This document shows positions 1 to 8,950 of a DNA stretch of 64,000 nt, piece after piece. The notes below the pieces were generated by a model, which saw nothing but the letters and a program-made list of their open reading frames with translations, had not been told where the DNA came from and did no database searches. Origin of the DNA: Desulfovibrio porci (lineage in GTDB: Bacteria; Desulfobacterota; Desulfovibrionia; Desulfovibrionales; Desulfovibrionaceae); NCBI RefSeq assembly GCF_009696265.1, contig NZ_VUMH01000005.1, positions 124,001 to 188,000 of the forward strand, in the 5' to 3' direction. A program made the translations under genes and the position numbers. Within the stretch, counting starts at the first letter, position 1; the number at the start of each line of letters is the position of its first letter.

Positions 1-167
1 GCGGCGGGGGCGGTTTTGTCCACATCCGTGGCGGTCATGGCCGCCACCGCGTCGAAGCGCTCCCGGATTGAACGGCAAATACGCCGGGCCGGAATGCCCC
101 GGTTCGCCACCAGAATGACCTTGCCCTTCAGAAAATCCTGAACTTCCGCGAATGTCTTGTTGGCCAT
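1..167 (-). CDS. Pyruvate carboxylase, N-terminal fragment (gene runs off the window)
   Basis: The minus strand opens with ATG at 167 and stays open to the window edge (about 55 codons). The peptide carries VILVANRGIPARRICRSIRE, the first nucleotide-fold strand and loop of a biotin carboxylase domain. In Desulfovibrio such a gene encodes pyruvate carboxylase, which makes oxaloacetate from pyruvate, bicarbonate and ATP using bound biotin. The biotin ligase gene ends only 14 bases upstream on the same strand, which fits: the ligase biotinylates this enzyme. The biotin carboxylase subunit of another acyl-CoA carboxylase cannot be excluded from the fragment alone. Confidence 0.7.
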   Translation of the reverse strand, partial: MANKTFAEVQDFLKGKVILVANRGIPARRICRSIRERFDAVAAMTATDVDKTAPA

Positions 168-181
168 GCCTTTTCAGCCCT

Positions 182-1006
182 TTATGATAGTCTTTCGGAA
201 AGCCGGAGGCTTCCGCTTAGCCATTCCTCACAGCGACCGTTGCAGAGCAGGCGCAGTCCCCCGGCCGGAGTAAGACCTTCCAGCCTGCCGCGCACTCTGC
301 GTTGCCCCTCAACCAGCTCCACATCTCTACCGCGCCAAAGCAGTAATTCCTCTGTCCGGGTTTTCCACCGGTCGGACAGAGAGTGGCCGTTGTTATATGC
401 CGAATGCACATGCTTTACAAGCCGCTGCCAGAGAGACTCGGCCAACGGAGCGGGACGGTCTGGCCCGTCGGCCAGACTCGCGGCGGGCATGGCCGCGTCG
501 ACCCGCAAAGCGTCGTCGGGCGGCGCGCTGTTCACATTGACGCCTATGCCCGCCAGCAGCACGCCGCCCCGCTCCTCCAGCAGGATGCCCGCCAGTTTGC
601 GGGGGCCGCCCGGCAGACAGAGCACCAGATCATTGGGCCACTTAAGCAGCACCGGCCAGCCTTCGGCGCGCAGGGCGCAGGCCAGCAGCAGTCCCATGGC
701 CGGAGCCGCCGCCGTGCCGTCGAAAGGCGGCTGTACCGGCAGGCGCAGAGCGGCATAGATATTCCCCGGCGGCGACACCCAGGACCGCCGCAACTGCCCG
801 CGTCCTGACGTCTGGCTGACGGCCTGGACGCTGTCCCAGATCTTCAGTCGGCCACGCCCGGACAGAAGAAAGGCCACGTCCAGAGTGGATGAAACCTCGC
901 CGAAGCGCCAGACAAAGGGAGCACGGACAGCGCCCGGGTCAGCGCTGCCCGCAACGGCCGCCTGAGCGCTTTTCCCGCATTCCGGGCTGTGGCATACTGA
1001 GCTCAT
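182..1006 (-). CDS. birA: Biotin--[biotin carboxyl-carrier protein] ligase
   Basis: Attaches biotin through biotinyl-AMP to the carrier lysine of carboxylases in the cytosol. The biotin-binding loop SGRGQLRRSW (the GRGRxxR-type motif), the KWPNDLVL motif, the KLAGILLE strand and the GIGVNVN motif are all present in order. There is no N-terminal winged helix, so this is a monofunctional (class I) ligase and not a BirA repressor. The start is uncertain: the ORF opens at 1006, where its ATG overlaps the ATG of the divergent CCA gene by two bases, but family similarity begins only near residue 27, so an internal GTG around 928 is plausible. It lies just upstream of pyruvate carboxylase and is probably co-transcribed with it. 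Confidence 0.88.
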   Translation of the reverse strand: MSSVCHSPECGKSAQAAVAGSADPGAVRAPFVWRFGEVSSTLDVAFLLSGRGRLKIWDSVQAVSQTSGRGQLRRSWVSPPGNIYAALRLPVQPPFDGTAAAPAMGLLLACALRAEGWPVLLKWPNDLVLCLPGGPRKLAGILLEERGGVLLAGIGVNVNSAPPDDALRVDAAMPAASLADGPDRPAPLAESLWQRLVKHVHSAYNNGHSLSDRWKTRTEELLLWRGRDVELVEGQRRVRGRLEGLTPAGGLRLLCNGRCEEWLSGSLRLSERLS

Positions 1007-2126
1007 GGAACTTTACCTCGTGGGCGGGGCCGTGCGTGATCTGCTGCTGGGCCGCGTCCCTGTTGAACTGGATTTCGCCTTCTCCGGCGCTATGGCCGAT
1101 TTCCTGGCCGCCCACCCTGATGCCCGTCCGGTGGGCAAAAGCGTGCGCGTCTGTCTCTGGCGGGGCCGCGAATGCATGCCGCTTCGCGGCGGCAGTCTGG
1201 AGGCGGACCTGCTGGCCAGGGATCTCACCGTCAATGCCATGGCCCTGGACAGCCGCGGCCTGCTGCGCGTCCATCCCCAGGCCCTGGCCGACCTGCGATC
1301 ACGCCGCCTGCGGCCTGCCTCGCCCACAGCTCTGTCCGACGACCCGGCGCGGGTGTTCCGGCTGGCCCGCTTCGCGGCCTCCTGGCCGGACTGGCAGGTG
1401 GATGGGGAAGCCTGCGCCCAGATGCGCGCTCTGCTCCCGTCCGCGCTGGCGGCTATTCCGGCGGAGCGTGTGGGACGCGAACTGCGCAAGGCCCTGGCCG
1501 CGCCCGCGCCCGCGCGTTTTCTTGAAACGCTGGCGGCGGGAAACGCGCTGGTTCCCTGGTTCGCAGAACTGGAAACCGCCCGGGACATTCCCGCCGGACC
1601 GGCGCGCTGGCATAAAAATTCCGTGCTGGGGCACACAGCGCGGATTATGAATCTGACCGCCGGTGATCCTCTGGCCGTCTGGATGGCGCTCTGCCACGAT
1701 CTGGGCAAAATCGGCACGGACCCGGCCCTGCTGCCGCACCATTACGGCCATGAGCAGCGCGGCATCGCTTTGGCTCAGGGCCTGGCCGAGCGCCTGCGCC
1801 TGCCCGCGCTGTTTAGTAAAGCGGGCGCGCTGGCCGCCGCCGAGCACATGAAGGCCGGCATGCTGCCGCGCCTGCGTCCCGGCACCCGGCGCGACCTGCT
1901 CTGGCGTGTGCATCAGGCCGGTTTGAGCGCGCCTTTCTGGCGACTGGCCGACGCCGACAGCAACAGCCGCGTCGGCACGGAAGCACTGCGTCAACTGGCC
2001 GCCCTGCTGGCCGTCCGCCTGCCGCCGGACTGGTGGGGCAAGGGTGAGCTGTCCGCGCGCAAACTGCGCGAACTGCATTGCCGGGCGTTGACGGAACTGC
2101 CCGCCCTTCCCGATCCGTCCGCGTGA
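1005..2126 (+). CDS. cca: CCA tRNA nucleotidyltransferase with HD domain
   Basis: Adds or repairs the 3' CCA end of tRNAs. Residues 3–13 read LYLVGGAVRDL, the class II nucleotidyltransferase glycine motif, followed by LLLG. ARDLTVNAMA, DPARVFRLARFAA and PAERVGRE match the following neck and body blocks. From about residue 225 an HD phosphohydrolase domain (LCHDLGKIG, HHYGHEQRG) follows, as in the E. coli-type multifunctional enzyme. The length (373 aa) is usual. One oddity: the catalytic DxD pair expected after LLLG reads E-L-D. The gene is divergent from birA and convergent with ybeY, ending 4 bases from it. Confidence 0.88.
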   Translation: MELYLVGGAVRDLLLGRVPVELDFAFSGAMADFLAAHPDARPVGKSVRVCLWRGRECMPLRGGSLEADLLARDLTVNAMALDSRGLLRVHPQALADLRSRRLRPASPTALSDDPARVFRLARFAASWPDWQVDGEACAQMRALLPSALAAIPAERVGRELRKALAAPAPARFLETLAAGNALVPWFAELETARDIPAGPARWHKNSVLGHTARIMNLTAGDPLAVWMALCHDLGKIGTDPALLPHHYGHEQRGIALAQGLAERLRLPALFSKAGALAAAEHMKAGMLPRLRPGTRRDLLWRVHQAGLSAPFWRLADADSNSRVGTEALRQLAALLAVRLPPDWWGKGELSARKLRELHCRALTELPALPDPSA

Positions 2127-2130
2127 CGAA

Positions 2131-2604
2131 TCAGAGCGCCGACGCGCGCCGCGCGGCGTCAAAGCAGGCCGCGCACAGCCGATCCATGGCGGGCCCGTGG
2201 TCCAGACCGGCCAAGTGCCCCATGCCGTGGGCCAGAAGACGCAAGAGATGTTCCGTCGGATCCTGCCCGTAGAGCAGGCATTCGCGCGCCAGCGTGTCCA
2301 GAGAAAGCAGCAGAATGCCCGGCAGCTCCTCGCCGCCGGGAAAAGAAAGCACATTGGTGGGACCCGTGCAGTCCATAAAGCGCAGGTTGGCCGCGCTCAT
2401 GGCCGCGTCGTCCAGCAGGTGCAGCTCAAGGCTGCCGGGCGCGCGGGTGCCGTTCCCGGCCAGAGCGCGCAGCATGATCCGCAGAACCAGAGCCAATTCC
2501 CGGCGGTTCAGGGGTAGCAACCAAGCTTGGGCGGCGTAATGCCCCTGAATGCGCACGCATTCCGCGCAGTTTCTGGAGCCCGTAGTCGCTCCCGCCGCTT
2601 CCAT
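2131..2604 (-). CDS. ybeY: Endoribonuclease YbeY (16S rRNA maturation)
   Basis: Zinc-dependent RNase that acts in 16S rRNA 3'-end processing and ribosome quality control. The metal signature HGxxHLxGxDH appears as AHGMGHLAGLDHG near the C terminus, preceded by NVLSFPGGE, the conserved strand in front of the active site. The reading frame is open back to 2697, which would overlap the upstream HD-phosphodiesterase gene by 89 bases. I prefer ATG at 2604, just after that gene's stop, because it gives about 157 residues, the usual YbeY length. It is last in a phoH–pgpH–ybeY operon. Confidence 0.85.
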   Translation of the reverse strand: MEAAGATTGSRNCAECVRIQGHYAAQAWLLPLNRRELALVLRIMLRALAGNGTRAPGSLELHLLDDAAMSAANLRFMDCTGPTNVLSFPGGEELPGILLLSLDTLARECLLYGQDPTEHLLRLLAHGMGHLAGLDHGPAMDRLCAACFDAARRASAL

Positions 2605-2608
2605 GGCC

Positions 2609-5011
2609 TCAGTTTCCACTGCCGGGCTGCGGATCAGCGCTCTGGCCCTCGGGTCGTCCAGCTTCGTTTTTACGCGCGCTGGCGGCGGGCAGGCCAAGAG
2701 GTTCCGAAGCGGGCCGGGCTGTCGCCGCTGCGCCGTTTTTGCCGCAGGTCTGGGGCTTGCCGTCGCTGGGGCGGGCTTCCGTCCTGCCCTTGTCAGCCTG
2801 GGTCACATCCTTGATCTTGGCCTCAGGATAGGCGATGCGCTGATGGAAAATGCCCGTCAGAATACGCTGAAAGTTTTCACTCAGGAAATGCAGATCCTTG
2901 AAGGTCAGTTCGGATTCGTCCAACTGTCCTTCCGAGAAGATGCCCTTGATGATGGTATCAATATGAGTCTTGATACGCGCGGGCGTAGGGTCGCTCAGGG
3001 TGCGGCTGCTGGCTTCCACGGAGTCGGCCAGCATCAGAATGGCCGCTTCCTTGGTCTGCGGGCGCGGGCCGGGATAGCTGAAATCCGATTCACGCGGCTT
3101 TTCACCCAAATTCAGGGCCTTCTGATAGAAAAAGCGGATCAGCCGCGTGCCGTGATGCTGGCGGATGATCTCCGTAATTTCCTGGCCCAGCTTATAGCGC
3201 TCGGCAAGCTCCGTGCCTTTTTTGACGTGCGAGAGCAAAATCAGGGCGCTCATGGACGGAGCCAGCTTGTCGTGCTTGTTGGGGCCGCCGAACTGGTTCT
3301 CAATGAAATATTCCGGATAGGAGAGCTTGCCCACATCGTGGTACAGGGCCGCTACTTTGCAGAGCAGGCTGTTGGCCCCGATGGCCTTGGCCCCGGCCTC
3401 AACCATATTGGCCACCACCAGGGAATGGTGGTAAGTGCCGGGAATGGTGACCATCAGTTCCTGCATCAGGGGCTGTTCCAGACTCATCAGTTCCATGAGG
3501 CGGAAACGCGTGCTGTAGCCGAAGGTCAGCTCCAGCACGGGGCTCACGGCAAAAAGCAGGATCAGGGAAAGCAGGCTGTTGATGGCCACCGCGGTCAATT
3601 GCACGGGCATTTCCGCCGGGGAGGTCTGGGCCAGCAGGGTTGTGCCCAGCCAGACAAGAATCTGGCCCACGGTCAGGGGAATCACGCTCCAGACCACATC
3701 CTGGCGGCTCTGCGCGCTGGTCACCAGCCAGGTGGCCAGCATGCCGCTCAGAAAATAGTAGATAAACAGCGGATAATCCGCCTGGAGCATCAGCATGCAG
3801 AAGAAGGAAAGCAGCAGGCCCATGGTGCAGTAGCGCCGGGCCGCGAAAACCATGGCCACCAGCCCCACGGCACCGGCTACCGGAAAAGCGGCGGCAAAGG
3901 AGTTGAACAGGCTCACGCTGTCCATGCGCAGGCTCAGCAGATAGACGCTCTTGGCCCCTATGCCGAACAAAAGGAGCAAAAGCGAGATGAGCAGCATATC
4001 CTTGCAGCGAAGGGGGGTGCCGGGCTTGCCGCTGGGGGCCACAAAAAAGCCCACGGCAAGCAGCAGGGCGCAGAGAAACGCGCCTCCCGCCGTGCTCCAG
4101 CGCATGGGATCGGAGGCGGATTTGTACAGGGTCTGCAATTTGATCTGCTGTTCGCGGCTGACGCGCTCGCCTTTGCGCAGCACCAGCTCGCCCTTCTGAA
4201 TCTGGTAATAGACCGGCTCCACCGTGGCCACCACAGCCGCGCCGCGCTTCTGGGTGGCCTCGCGGTTCAGGGTCAGGGAGGCGGGCAAGGTGGCCGACAG
4301 CAAAATATTGATGGCCCGGCGTGACTGCGGATTGAGGCTGGGGACCTGCCTGATCTGTGAGGATATCTCGGCCAGGAAGGATTGCACGTCCGGCAGGGAA
4401 TTGACGTCCGGCCGCAGGATTTCCGCATTGGTGTCCAGATTGCGGATAATCGCGCCCGAGCGGCCCACGCGCGCCGAACGGATGTCGCCCACCAGACCTT
4501 CGGCCATGTGTTCACGGATCTGGGGCAGCAATTTTTTGAGCAGATAGGTCTGCACTTCAGGCAAGGCCAGTTCCGGCAGCACTTCATCGGCCACGGCCGG
4601 GGTCAGTTCCTCCACGAGGCGCTGTAAAGACGGATCGGGCACAGGCCGCTGTTCGCCGCCGCTGTTCAGGCTGCGCAGGATTTCCAGAATCCGGCCCTGA
4701 AACTGGGTGTAGGGCTCAAGGCTCAGATCGTAGACCGGCGGTTGCAGCAAAAGCACCTGTTTGCGGCGGGCTTTGGTGGCCTGCGAGTCCTCCACCAAAA
4801 TGTCCCGGTCCGCGATGACGTCGTTTTCCGCCACCTGTCCGGCCACGTACACCCGCTGCACGGCCTCGAAATTGGCTCCGGCCAGCAGGGAAAGAAAGAG
4901 CAACGTGCCGATCAGCGCCCACAGGCCCCAACCGCAGTGATGCCGCGCTTTCAGCGTGTGTATGAGCGCCAGGATGCTAGCCGGACGCGCCGTCTTTTTC
5001 TGCGTGGTCAT
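2609..5011 (-). CDS. 7TM-HD family cyclic-dinucleotide phosphodiesterase (PgpH-like)
   Basis: About 800 residues. An N-terminal membrane helix (roughly residues 30–50) is followed by a large extracytoplasmic region of the 7TMR-HDED type, a block of seven hydrophobic segments in the middle, and a cytosolic HD domain with TYHHSLVV and AALYHDVGKL, whose His/Asp residues bind two metals. Family members such as Listeria PgpH hydrolyse c-di-AMP; the substrate here is not shown by the sequence. The longest frame starts with TTG at 5023, but ATG at 5011 is the better start and overlaps phoH by 35 bases, indicating translational coupling. Confidence 0.85.
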   Translation of the reverse strand: MTTQKKTARPASILALIHTLKARHHCGWGLWALIGTLLFLSLLAGANFEAVQRVYVAGQVAENDVIADRDILVEDSQATKARRKQVLLLQPPVYDLSLEPYTQFQGRILEILRSLNSGGEQRPVPDPSLQRLVEELTPAVADEVLPELALPEVQTYLLKKLLPQIREHMAEGLVGDIRSARVGRSGAIIRNLDTNAEILRPDVNSLPDVQSFLAEISSQIRQVPSLNPQSRRAINILLSATLPASLTLNREATQKRGAAVVATVEPVYYQIQKGELVLRKGERVSREQQIKLQTLYKSASDPMRWSTAGGAFLCALLLAVGFFVAPSGKPGTPLRCKDMLLISLLLLLFGIGAKSVYLLSLRMDSVSLFNSFAAAFPVAGAVGLVAMVFAARRYCTMGLLLSFFCMLMLQADYPLFIYYFLSGMLATWLVTSAQSRQDVVWSVIPLTVGQILVWLGTTLLAQTSPAEMPVQLTAVAINSLLSLILLFAVSPVLELTFGYSTRFRLMELMSLEQPLMQELMVTIPGTYHHSLVVANMVEAGAKAIGANSLLCKVAALYHDVGKLSYPEYFIENQFGGPNKHDKLAPSMSALILLSHVKKGTELAERYKLGQEITEIIRQHHGTRLIRFFYQKALNLGEKPRESDFSYPGPRPQTKEAAILMLADSVEASSRTLSDPTPARIKTHIDTIIKGIFSEGQLDESELTFKDLHFLSENFQRILTGIFHQRIAYPEAKIKDVTQADKGRTEARPSDGKPQTCGKNGAAATARPASEPLGLPAASARKNEAGRPEGQSADPQPGSGN

Positions 5012-5975
5012 AAGCGCTGACAATGGCTCCTACAAGGGGGTGACGCACGACGTCGGCCTTGCTGAAACGATGAACGGCAAGACCGGACACGTTATGCAGG
5101 ATGCCCAGGGCGTGGATCAGGCCCGAACGCGGGCGGGCGCCGCCGGGCTGCATGGGCAGGTCGATCTGGGTGGTGTCGCCGGTGACCACCATGCGCGAGC
5201 CGAAGCCCATGCGGGTCAGGAACATTTTCATCTGCTCCTGGGTGGTGTTCTGGGCCTCATCCAGAATAATGAAGGCGTCGTTGAGGGTGCGGCCGCGCAT
5301 GAACGCCAGAGGAGCCACTTCAATCGAACCCACCTCCATCATGGAAGCCACCTTGGGCTGGGGCATCATGTCGTGCAGGGCATCGTAGAGAGGCCGCAGA
5401 TAGGGATTCACTTTCTCGGCCAGATCGCCGGGCAGGAAGCCCAGTCGTTCGCCCGCCTCCACCGCCGGCCGGGTCAGCACAATGCGTTTGACCCGGTGCT
5501 GCTGGAACATGGACAGGGCCATGGCCACTGCCAGATAGGTCTTGCCCGTGCCGGCCGGCCCCACGGCAAAAACCAGTTCATGCCGCCGCAGAAGCTCTAG
5601 ATAAGTCTTCTGGGCCACGTTGCGCGCGGTGACGGTTTTGCGCGGCGTATTCACAAAAACGGCGTCGCGGAAGACCTGACCGAGATTCAGTCCGGGATCG
5701 GCCCTGAGCATATCGTATGCGCGGGTCATGTCCTGCTGGCTCAGCGTCAGGCCGCCGCGCAGCAGATCATAGAGTTGCACAAAGACGTTGCACAGGCTCC
5801 GGCGCACGTCCTGATCCGGACTCTCGATAAAGATGCTGGCTCCCCGGTTGCCGATACGCGCACCGCTGGCCGCGGCCAGCAGGTCTAGGTGGGCATTGTG
5901 GGGGCCGAAAAGCTGGTTGGCTAGGGCGGGGTCGTCAAACTCCACTGTCTCCAGCAAGGAGGAATGTACTGCCAT
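4977..5975 (-). CDS. PhoH-like ATPase
   Basis: 332-residue PhoH/PhoL-type P-loop ATPase. The N-terminal ~100 residues carry a KH-like region (GNRGASIFIES). The ATPase domain shows Walker A GPAGTGKTYLA, the family block LTRPAVEAGERLGFLPGD, Walker B FIILDEAQNTT and the sensor VVTGDTTQIDLP. Members are linked to RNA metabolism and are very often next to ybeY, as here with only the HD-phosphodiesterase gene between. It is first in the operon; the start ATG at 5975 sits 168 bases from the divergent repeat-protein gene. Confidence 0.88.
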   Translation of the reverse strand: MAVHSSLLETVEFDDPALANQLFGPHNAHLDLLAAASGARIGNRGASIFIESPDQDVRRSLCNVFVQLYDLLRGGLTLSQQDMTRAYDMLRADPGLNLGQVFRDAVFVNTPRKTVTARNVAQKTYLELLRRHELVFAVGPAGTGKTYLAVAMALSMFQQHRVKRIVLTRPAVEAGERLGFLPGDLAEKVNPYLRPLYDALHDMMPQPKVASMMEVGSIEVAPLAFMRGRTLNDAFIILDEAQNTTQEQMKMFLTRMGFGSRMVVTGDTTQIDLPMQPGGARPRSGLIHALGILHNVSGLAVHRFSKADVVRHPLVGAIVSAYDHAEKDGASG

Positions 5976-6143
5976 AGGCCACCCCTAGCCTATTTCAGCG
6001 GGCCTGTCCATCTTTTCAAAAAACGCTTCCGCCCGCGGACGGGCCGGAATGCGAATTCTTGCCGCTTCTGGCCTGATATTTGCATAAAGTTTGCCGTGGC
6101 GGGCTCGCGCGCCGGGCACAGGTAAAATCTGCCGGGAGGAACC
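5976..6143. promoter_or_regulatory. Divergent promoter region, phoH / repeat-protein gene
   Basis: This 168-base gap between two divergent genes must carry both promoters. A strong Shine-Dalgarno (GGGAGGA) lies just before the ATG at 6144. TAAAGTTT at 6085–6092 matches the −35 half of a flagellar sigma-28 promoter, but no GCCGATAA-like −10 follows at the right distance, so no promoter is assigned. Confidence 0.4.
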
Positions 6144-7373
6144 ATGAGCATATCAGGCATCAACAATTACAATAACGTGCTGTTCCAGTGGCAGGGCCAG
6201 CAGTTGAAGGGTTCGACCTCAAGCGGCTCCAAAAGCTCTTCCTCCAGCAGCCTGGAGAGCCTTTTCGGCAACACCTCCATGACCAGCCAGCTTTCCAGCA
6301 TGGTGGAACTGACCAAATACGCCATGGACGCCATGGGGCTCGGCAGCGACAGCCGGGTGACCTTCAACCAGATCACCAAATACCGTGAACAGTTACAGAC
6401 CGAGTTCAGCAAGAGCGTCAAGGACGGTCTGGCCAACATGGGCATTTCGGACCTCGCGGGCCTGAGCTTCAGCCTGGATAAAAACGGCGCGCTGACCGCC
6501 GTGGGCGACAACGCTTCGGACAGAAAAGCCGTGCAGGCCTGGCTGGACGCCAATCCCGCCTTGGGCAAGGATCTGCGCAAAGCCCTGACTGAAGCGGGCA
6601 TTGACGCCGAAGACGCTGTGGATCTGCGCGTCAGCGCGGCCGGCAAACTGAGCGTGATCAACACCACGTCCGATAATATCCAAGCCGCGCTGGACGGCAA
6701 GGCGAGCCTGAGCGCGGACCTGCGCGCGGCCCTGGAAAAACTGGGCGTCGATGTGAGCAAAGGCCTGAGCTTCCAATTTGACGATCAGGGCAATCTGGCC
6801 GTCAGCGGCGACGTGGAACAGGCCGAGGCCGTGAATCAGTGGCTGGCGGACAATCCAGAACTGGCCGACGCGGTCAAGGCGCAGTTGGAAAAGCGGAACG
6901 TGGACACCTCCGCCGTAAGCCTGCGCCTGGGCGGCGAGGGAAACGTCCAGATCAGCGTGAACAACGCCGAACTCAGCGACATTCAGGCCGTGCTGGACCA
7001 ACAGGGCGCTGTGGGCAAAAAACTTCGTGACGGCCTGGATGGCCTGGGCGTCGACCCGAACATCAATTTTTCCATTCAGGTCAATGATGACGGCAGCGTG
7101 ACCATCGTCAGCGACCACGCCGATCGCGACAAGGTGCAGCGCTTCTTTGACGAAAATCCCGATCTGGTCAAAAAATACCGGCAGATCGAGACGCTCTCCA
7201 GCATCGACGACGCCCGCAAGGCCATGCAGATCGCCCCTTCGGATATGCGCAAGCGCATTCAGATTGAATCCATGTCCGCCTGGTGGGCGGACTCCGGCAA
7301 CGCCAATTCCTATTTCGGCAATTATTCCGGCGGCAATCTTTCCCTGCTGGCCGGACTGAACCTCAACGTTTAG
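6144..7373 (+). CDS. Unrecognised protein with five tandem ~50-residue repeats
   Basis: I do not recognise this 409-residue protein. It has no signal peptide or membrane helix. The N terminus is short and rich in Ser/Gly/Asn (residues 1–40). From about residue 93 to 345 five units of 49–52 residues follow each other. Each starts with an amphipathic helix (for example DLRAALEKLGVD), then a strand pair around an N/D-G turn (LSFQFDDQGNLAVSG), then a second helix ending in the NP of a WLADNPEL-like motif. Units 1, 3 and 5 are most alike, and units 2 and 4 lack the W..NP ending, so the array may be built of alternating pairs. The C terminus is rich in Trp, Asn and Gly. It is monocistronic, with a strong RBS and its own terminator. 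Confidence 0.75.
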   Translation: MSISGINNYNNVLFQWQGQQLKGSTSSGSKSSSSSSLESLFGNTSMTSQLSSMVELTKYAMDAMGLGSDSRVTFNQITKYREQLQTEFSKSVKDGLANMGISDLAGLSFSLDKNGALTAVGDNASDRKAVQAWLDANPALGKDLRKALTEAGIDAEDAVDLRVSAAGKLSVINTTSDNIQAALDGKASLSADLRAALEKLGVDVSKGLSFQFDDQGNLAVSGDVEQAEAVNQWLADNPELADAVKAQLEKRNVDTSAVSLRLGGEGNVQISVNNAELSDIQAVLDQQGAVGKKLRDGLDGLGVDPNINFSIQVNDDGSVTIVSDHADRDKVQRFFDENPDLVKKYRQIETLSSIDDARKAMQIAPSDMRKRIQIESMSAWWADSGNANSYFGNYSGGNLSLLAGLNLNV

Positions 7374-7399
7374 CCGACTCCTCTCCTCCACTGCCAAAA

Positions 7400-7440
7400 G
7401 CGGGCCTGCCGACGACTATCGGCGGGCCCGCAGCGTTTTT
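7400..7440 (+). terminator. Rho-independent terminator of the repeat-protein gene
   Basis: A 13-bp stem (GCGGGCCTGCCGA with TCGGCGGGCCCGC, one G·T pair) with a 6-base loop is followed by AGCGTTTTT. It lies 27 bases after the stop codon. Confidence 0.8.
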
Positions 7441-7460
7441 AACAGGGCGAAACGGCGTTT

Positions 7461-8894
7461 TTACAGTTTTTTGCCCAGCAGTTCGTTGACCAGGGCGGGA
7501 TTGGCTTTGCCCTTGGTGGCGCGCATGATCTGGCCCACAAAGAAACTGATCAGCTTGGTCTTGCCGCCCCTGTAGGCCTCCACTTCCGCCGGATTGGCGG
7601 CGATCACCGCGTCCACGGCGGCCTCCAGAGCCGAAGAATCGGAAATCTGCCCCAGGCCTTTTTCCTTCACGTAGGCTTCGGGCATGGCCCCGTTGCTGAA
7701 CAGCTCGCCGAAAATATCGTTGGCGATTTTGGCGCTGATCAGCCCCTGGTCCACAATACGCACCAGTTCCGCCAGAGCCTCGGGCTTCATGCCCCATTGA
7801 GACGGATCGCCCGTGGCGACGCCGCGCACGTTGCATTCGCGCAGCAGCGGTCCCAGCATATAGTTGGCCACCTTGCGGGGATCGGCCTTTTGCGCGGCGG
7901 CCTCAAAAAAGTCGGCCAGCGCGCGGCTCTGCACCAGCACTTCCACCTCAGCCTCGGGCAGACCGGTCAGCTCCATGAAGCGGCGGGCGCGGGGCCGGGG
8001 CAGTTCCGGCAGTTCGGCCCGCCAGTTTTCCAGTTCATCAGCGCCGATTTCCACGGGCAGAAGGTCCGGGTCCGGAAAGTAGCGATAATCGTGGGCCTCT
8101 TCCTTGCTGCGCATGGAGGCGGTGAGATTCTTTACCGCGTCATAGAGGCGCGTTTCCTGCACCACCGTGTCGCCGTCATCCAGCACGTCCTGCTGACGGG
8201 CGATCTCAAATTCAATGGCCCGCTGGACATTACGGAAGGAATTGAGATTCTTGAGTTCGGTGCGCGTGCCGAAGGCCGCCGCGCCCACGGGCCGGAGGGA
8301 GACGTTGGCGTCGCAACGGAAGCTGCCCTCCTCCATATTGCCGTCGCAGACCCCCAGATACGTTACAATGCCGTACAGGGTCCTGAGATAGGCCACAGCC
8401 TCGGCGGCGGAACGCATGTCCGGCTCGGAAACGATCTCCACCAGCGGCGTGCCGGCGCGGTTCAGGTCCACATAGCTGACGTTTTCGCCCTGGGCGTGGA
8501 TATTCTTGCCCGCGTCGTTTTCCATGTGGATGCGGGTGATGCCGATGCGCTTGCTTGCGCCGTCGACCTCGATGTCCAGATAGCCGTGCTCGCAGATGGG
8601 CAGGTCGAACTGGGAAATCTGGTAGCCCGAGGGCAGATCCGGATAAAAATAGTTTTTGCGGGCGAAAATGGAGCGGCGGTTGATGGCGCAATTGGTCGCC
8701 AGTCCTACCAGGGCGGCGTAGTGCACAGCTTGGCGGTTGGGCACGGGCAGCGCGCCGGGCATGCCCGCGCAGACTTCGCAGACATTGGTATTCGGCGGCC
8801 GGCCGAATCTGGTGGAACAGGAACAGAACAGCTTGGAGGCCGTTGCCAGTTGCACGTGCACTTCCAGGCCGATGACGGCTTCATAGGCGGCCAT
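7461..8894 (-). CDS. gatB: Aspartyl/glutamyl-tRNA(Asn/Gln) amidotransferase subunit B
   Basis: Subunit B of GatCAB, which converts misacylated Glu-tRNA(Gln) or Asp-tRNA(Asn) to the amidated form using ammonia from GatA. The 477-residue length is normal. The N terminus has [11 protein letters not shown], then [14 protein letters not shown] [11 protein letters not shown], the metal and active-site block [13 protein letters not shown], and IHMENDAGK. The C-terminal tRNA-binding YqeY-like tail ends in [12 protein letters not shown]. gatA and gatC are not in the window, so the operon is split, as is common. Confidence 0.95.
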   Translation of the reverse strand: MAAYEAVIGLEVHVQLATASKLFCSCSTRFGRPPNTNVCEVCAGMPGALPVPNRQAVHYAALVGLATNCAINRRSIFARKNYFYPDLPSGYQISQFDLPICEHGYLDIEVDGASKRIGITRIHMENDAGKNIHAQGENVSYVDLNRAGTPLVEIVSEPDMRSAAEAVAYLRTLYGIVTYLGVCDGNMEEGSFRCDANVSLRPVGAAAFGTRTELKNLNSFRNVQRAIEFEIARQQDVLDDGDTVVQETRLYDAVKNLTASMRSKEEAHDYRYFPDPDLLPVEIGADELENWRAELPELPRPRARRFMELTGLPEAEVEVLVQSRALADFFEAAAQKADPRKVANYMLGPLLRECNVRGVATGDPSQWGMKPEALAELVRIVDQGLISAKIANDIFGELFSNGAMPEAYVKEKGLGQISDSSALEAAVDAVIAANPAEVEAYRGGKTKLISFFVGQIMRATKGKANPALVNELLGKKL

Positions 8895-8950
8895 GATCTC
8901 AATCCACTCCCTGCGGCGGGAAGCCCGCCTCGTTTTTGTTGCTGCCGCGC

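Noticed and set aside
6085..6092. TAAAGTTT as a sigma-28 flagellar promoter before the repeat-protein gene
   Set aside because: No GCCGATAA-like −10 element is found 10–12 bases downstream, so a half-site match is not enough.
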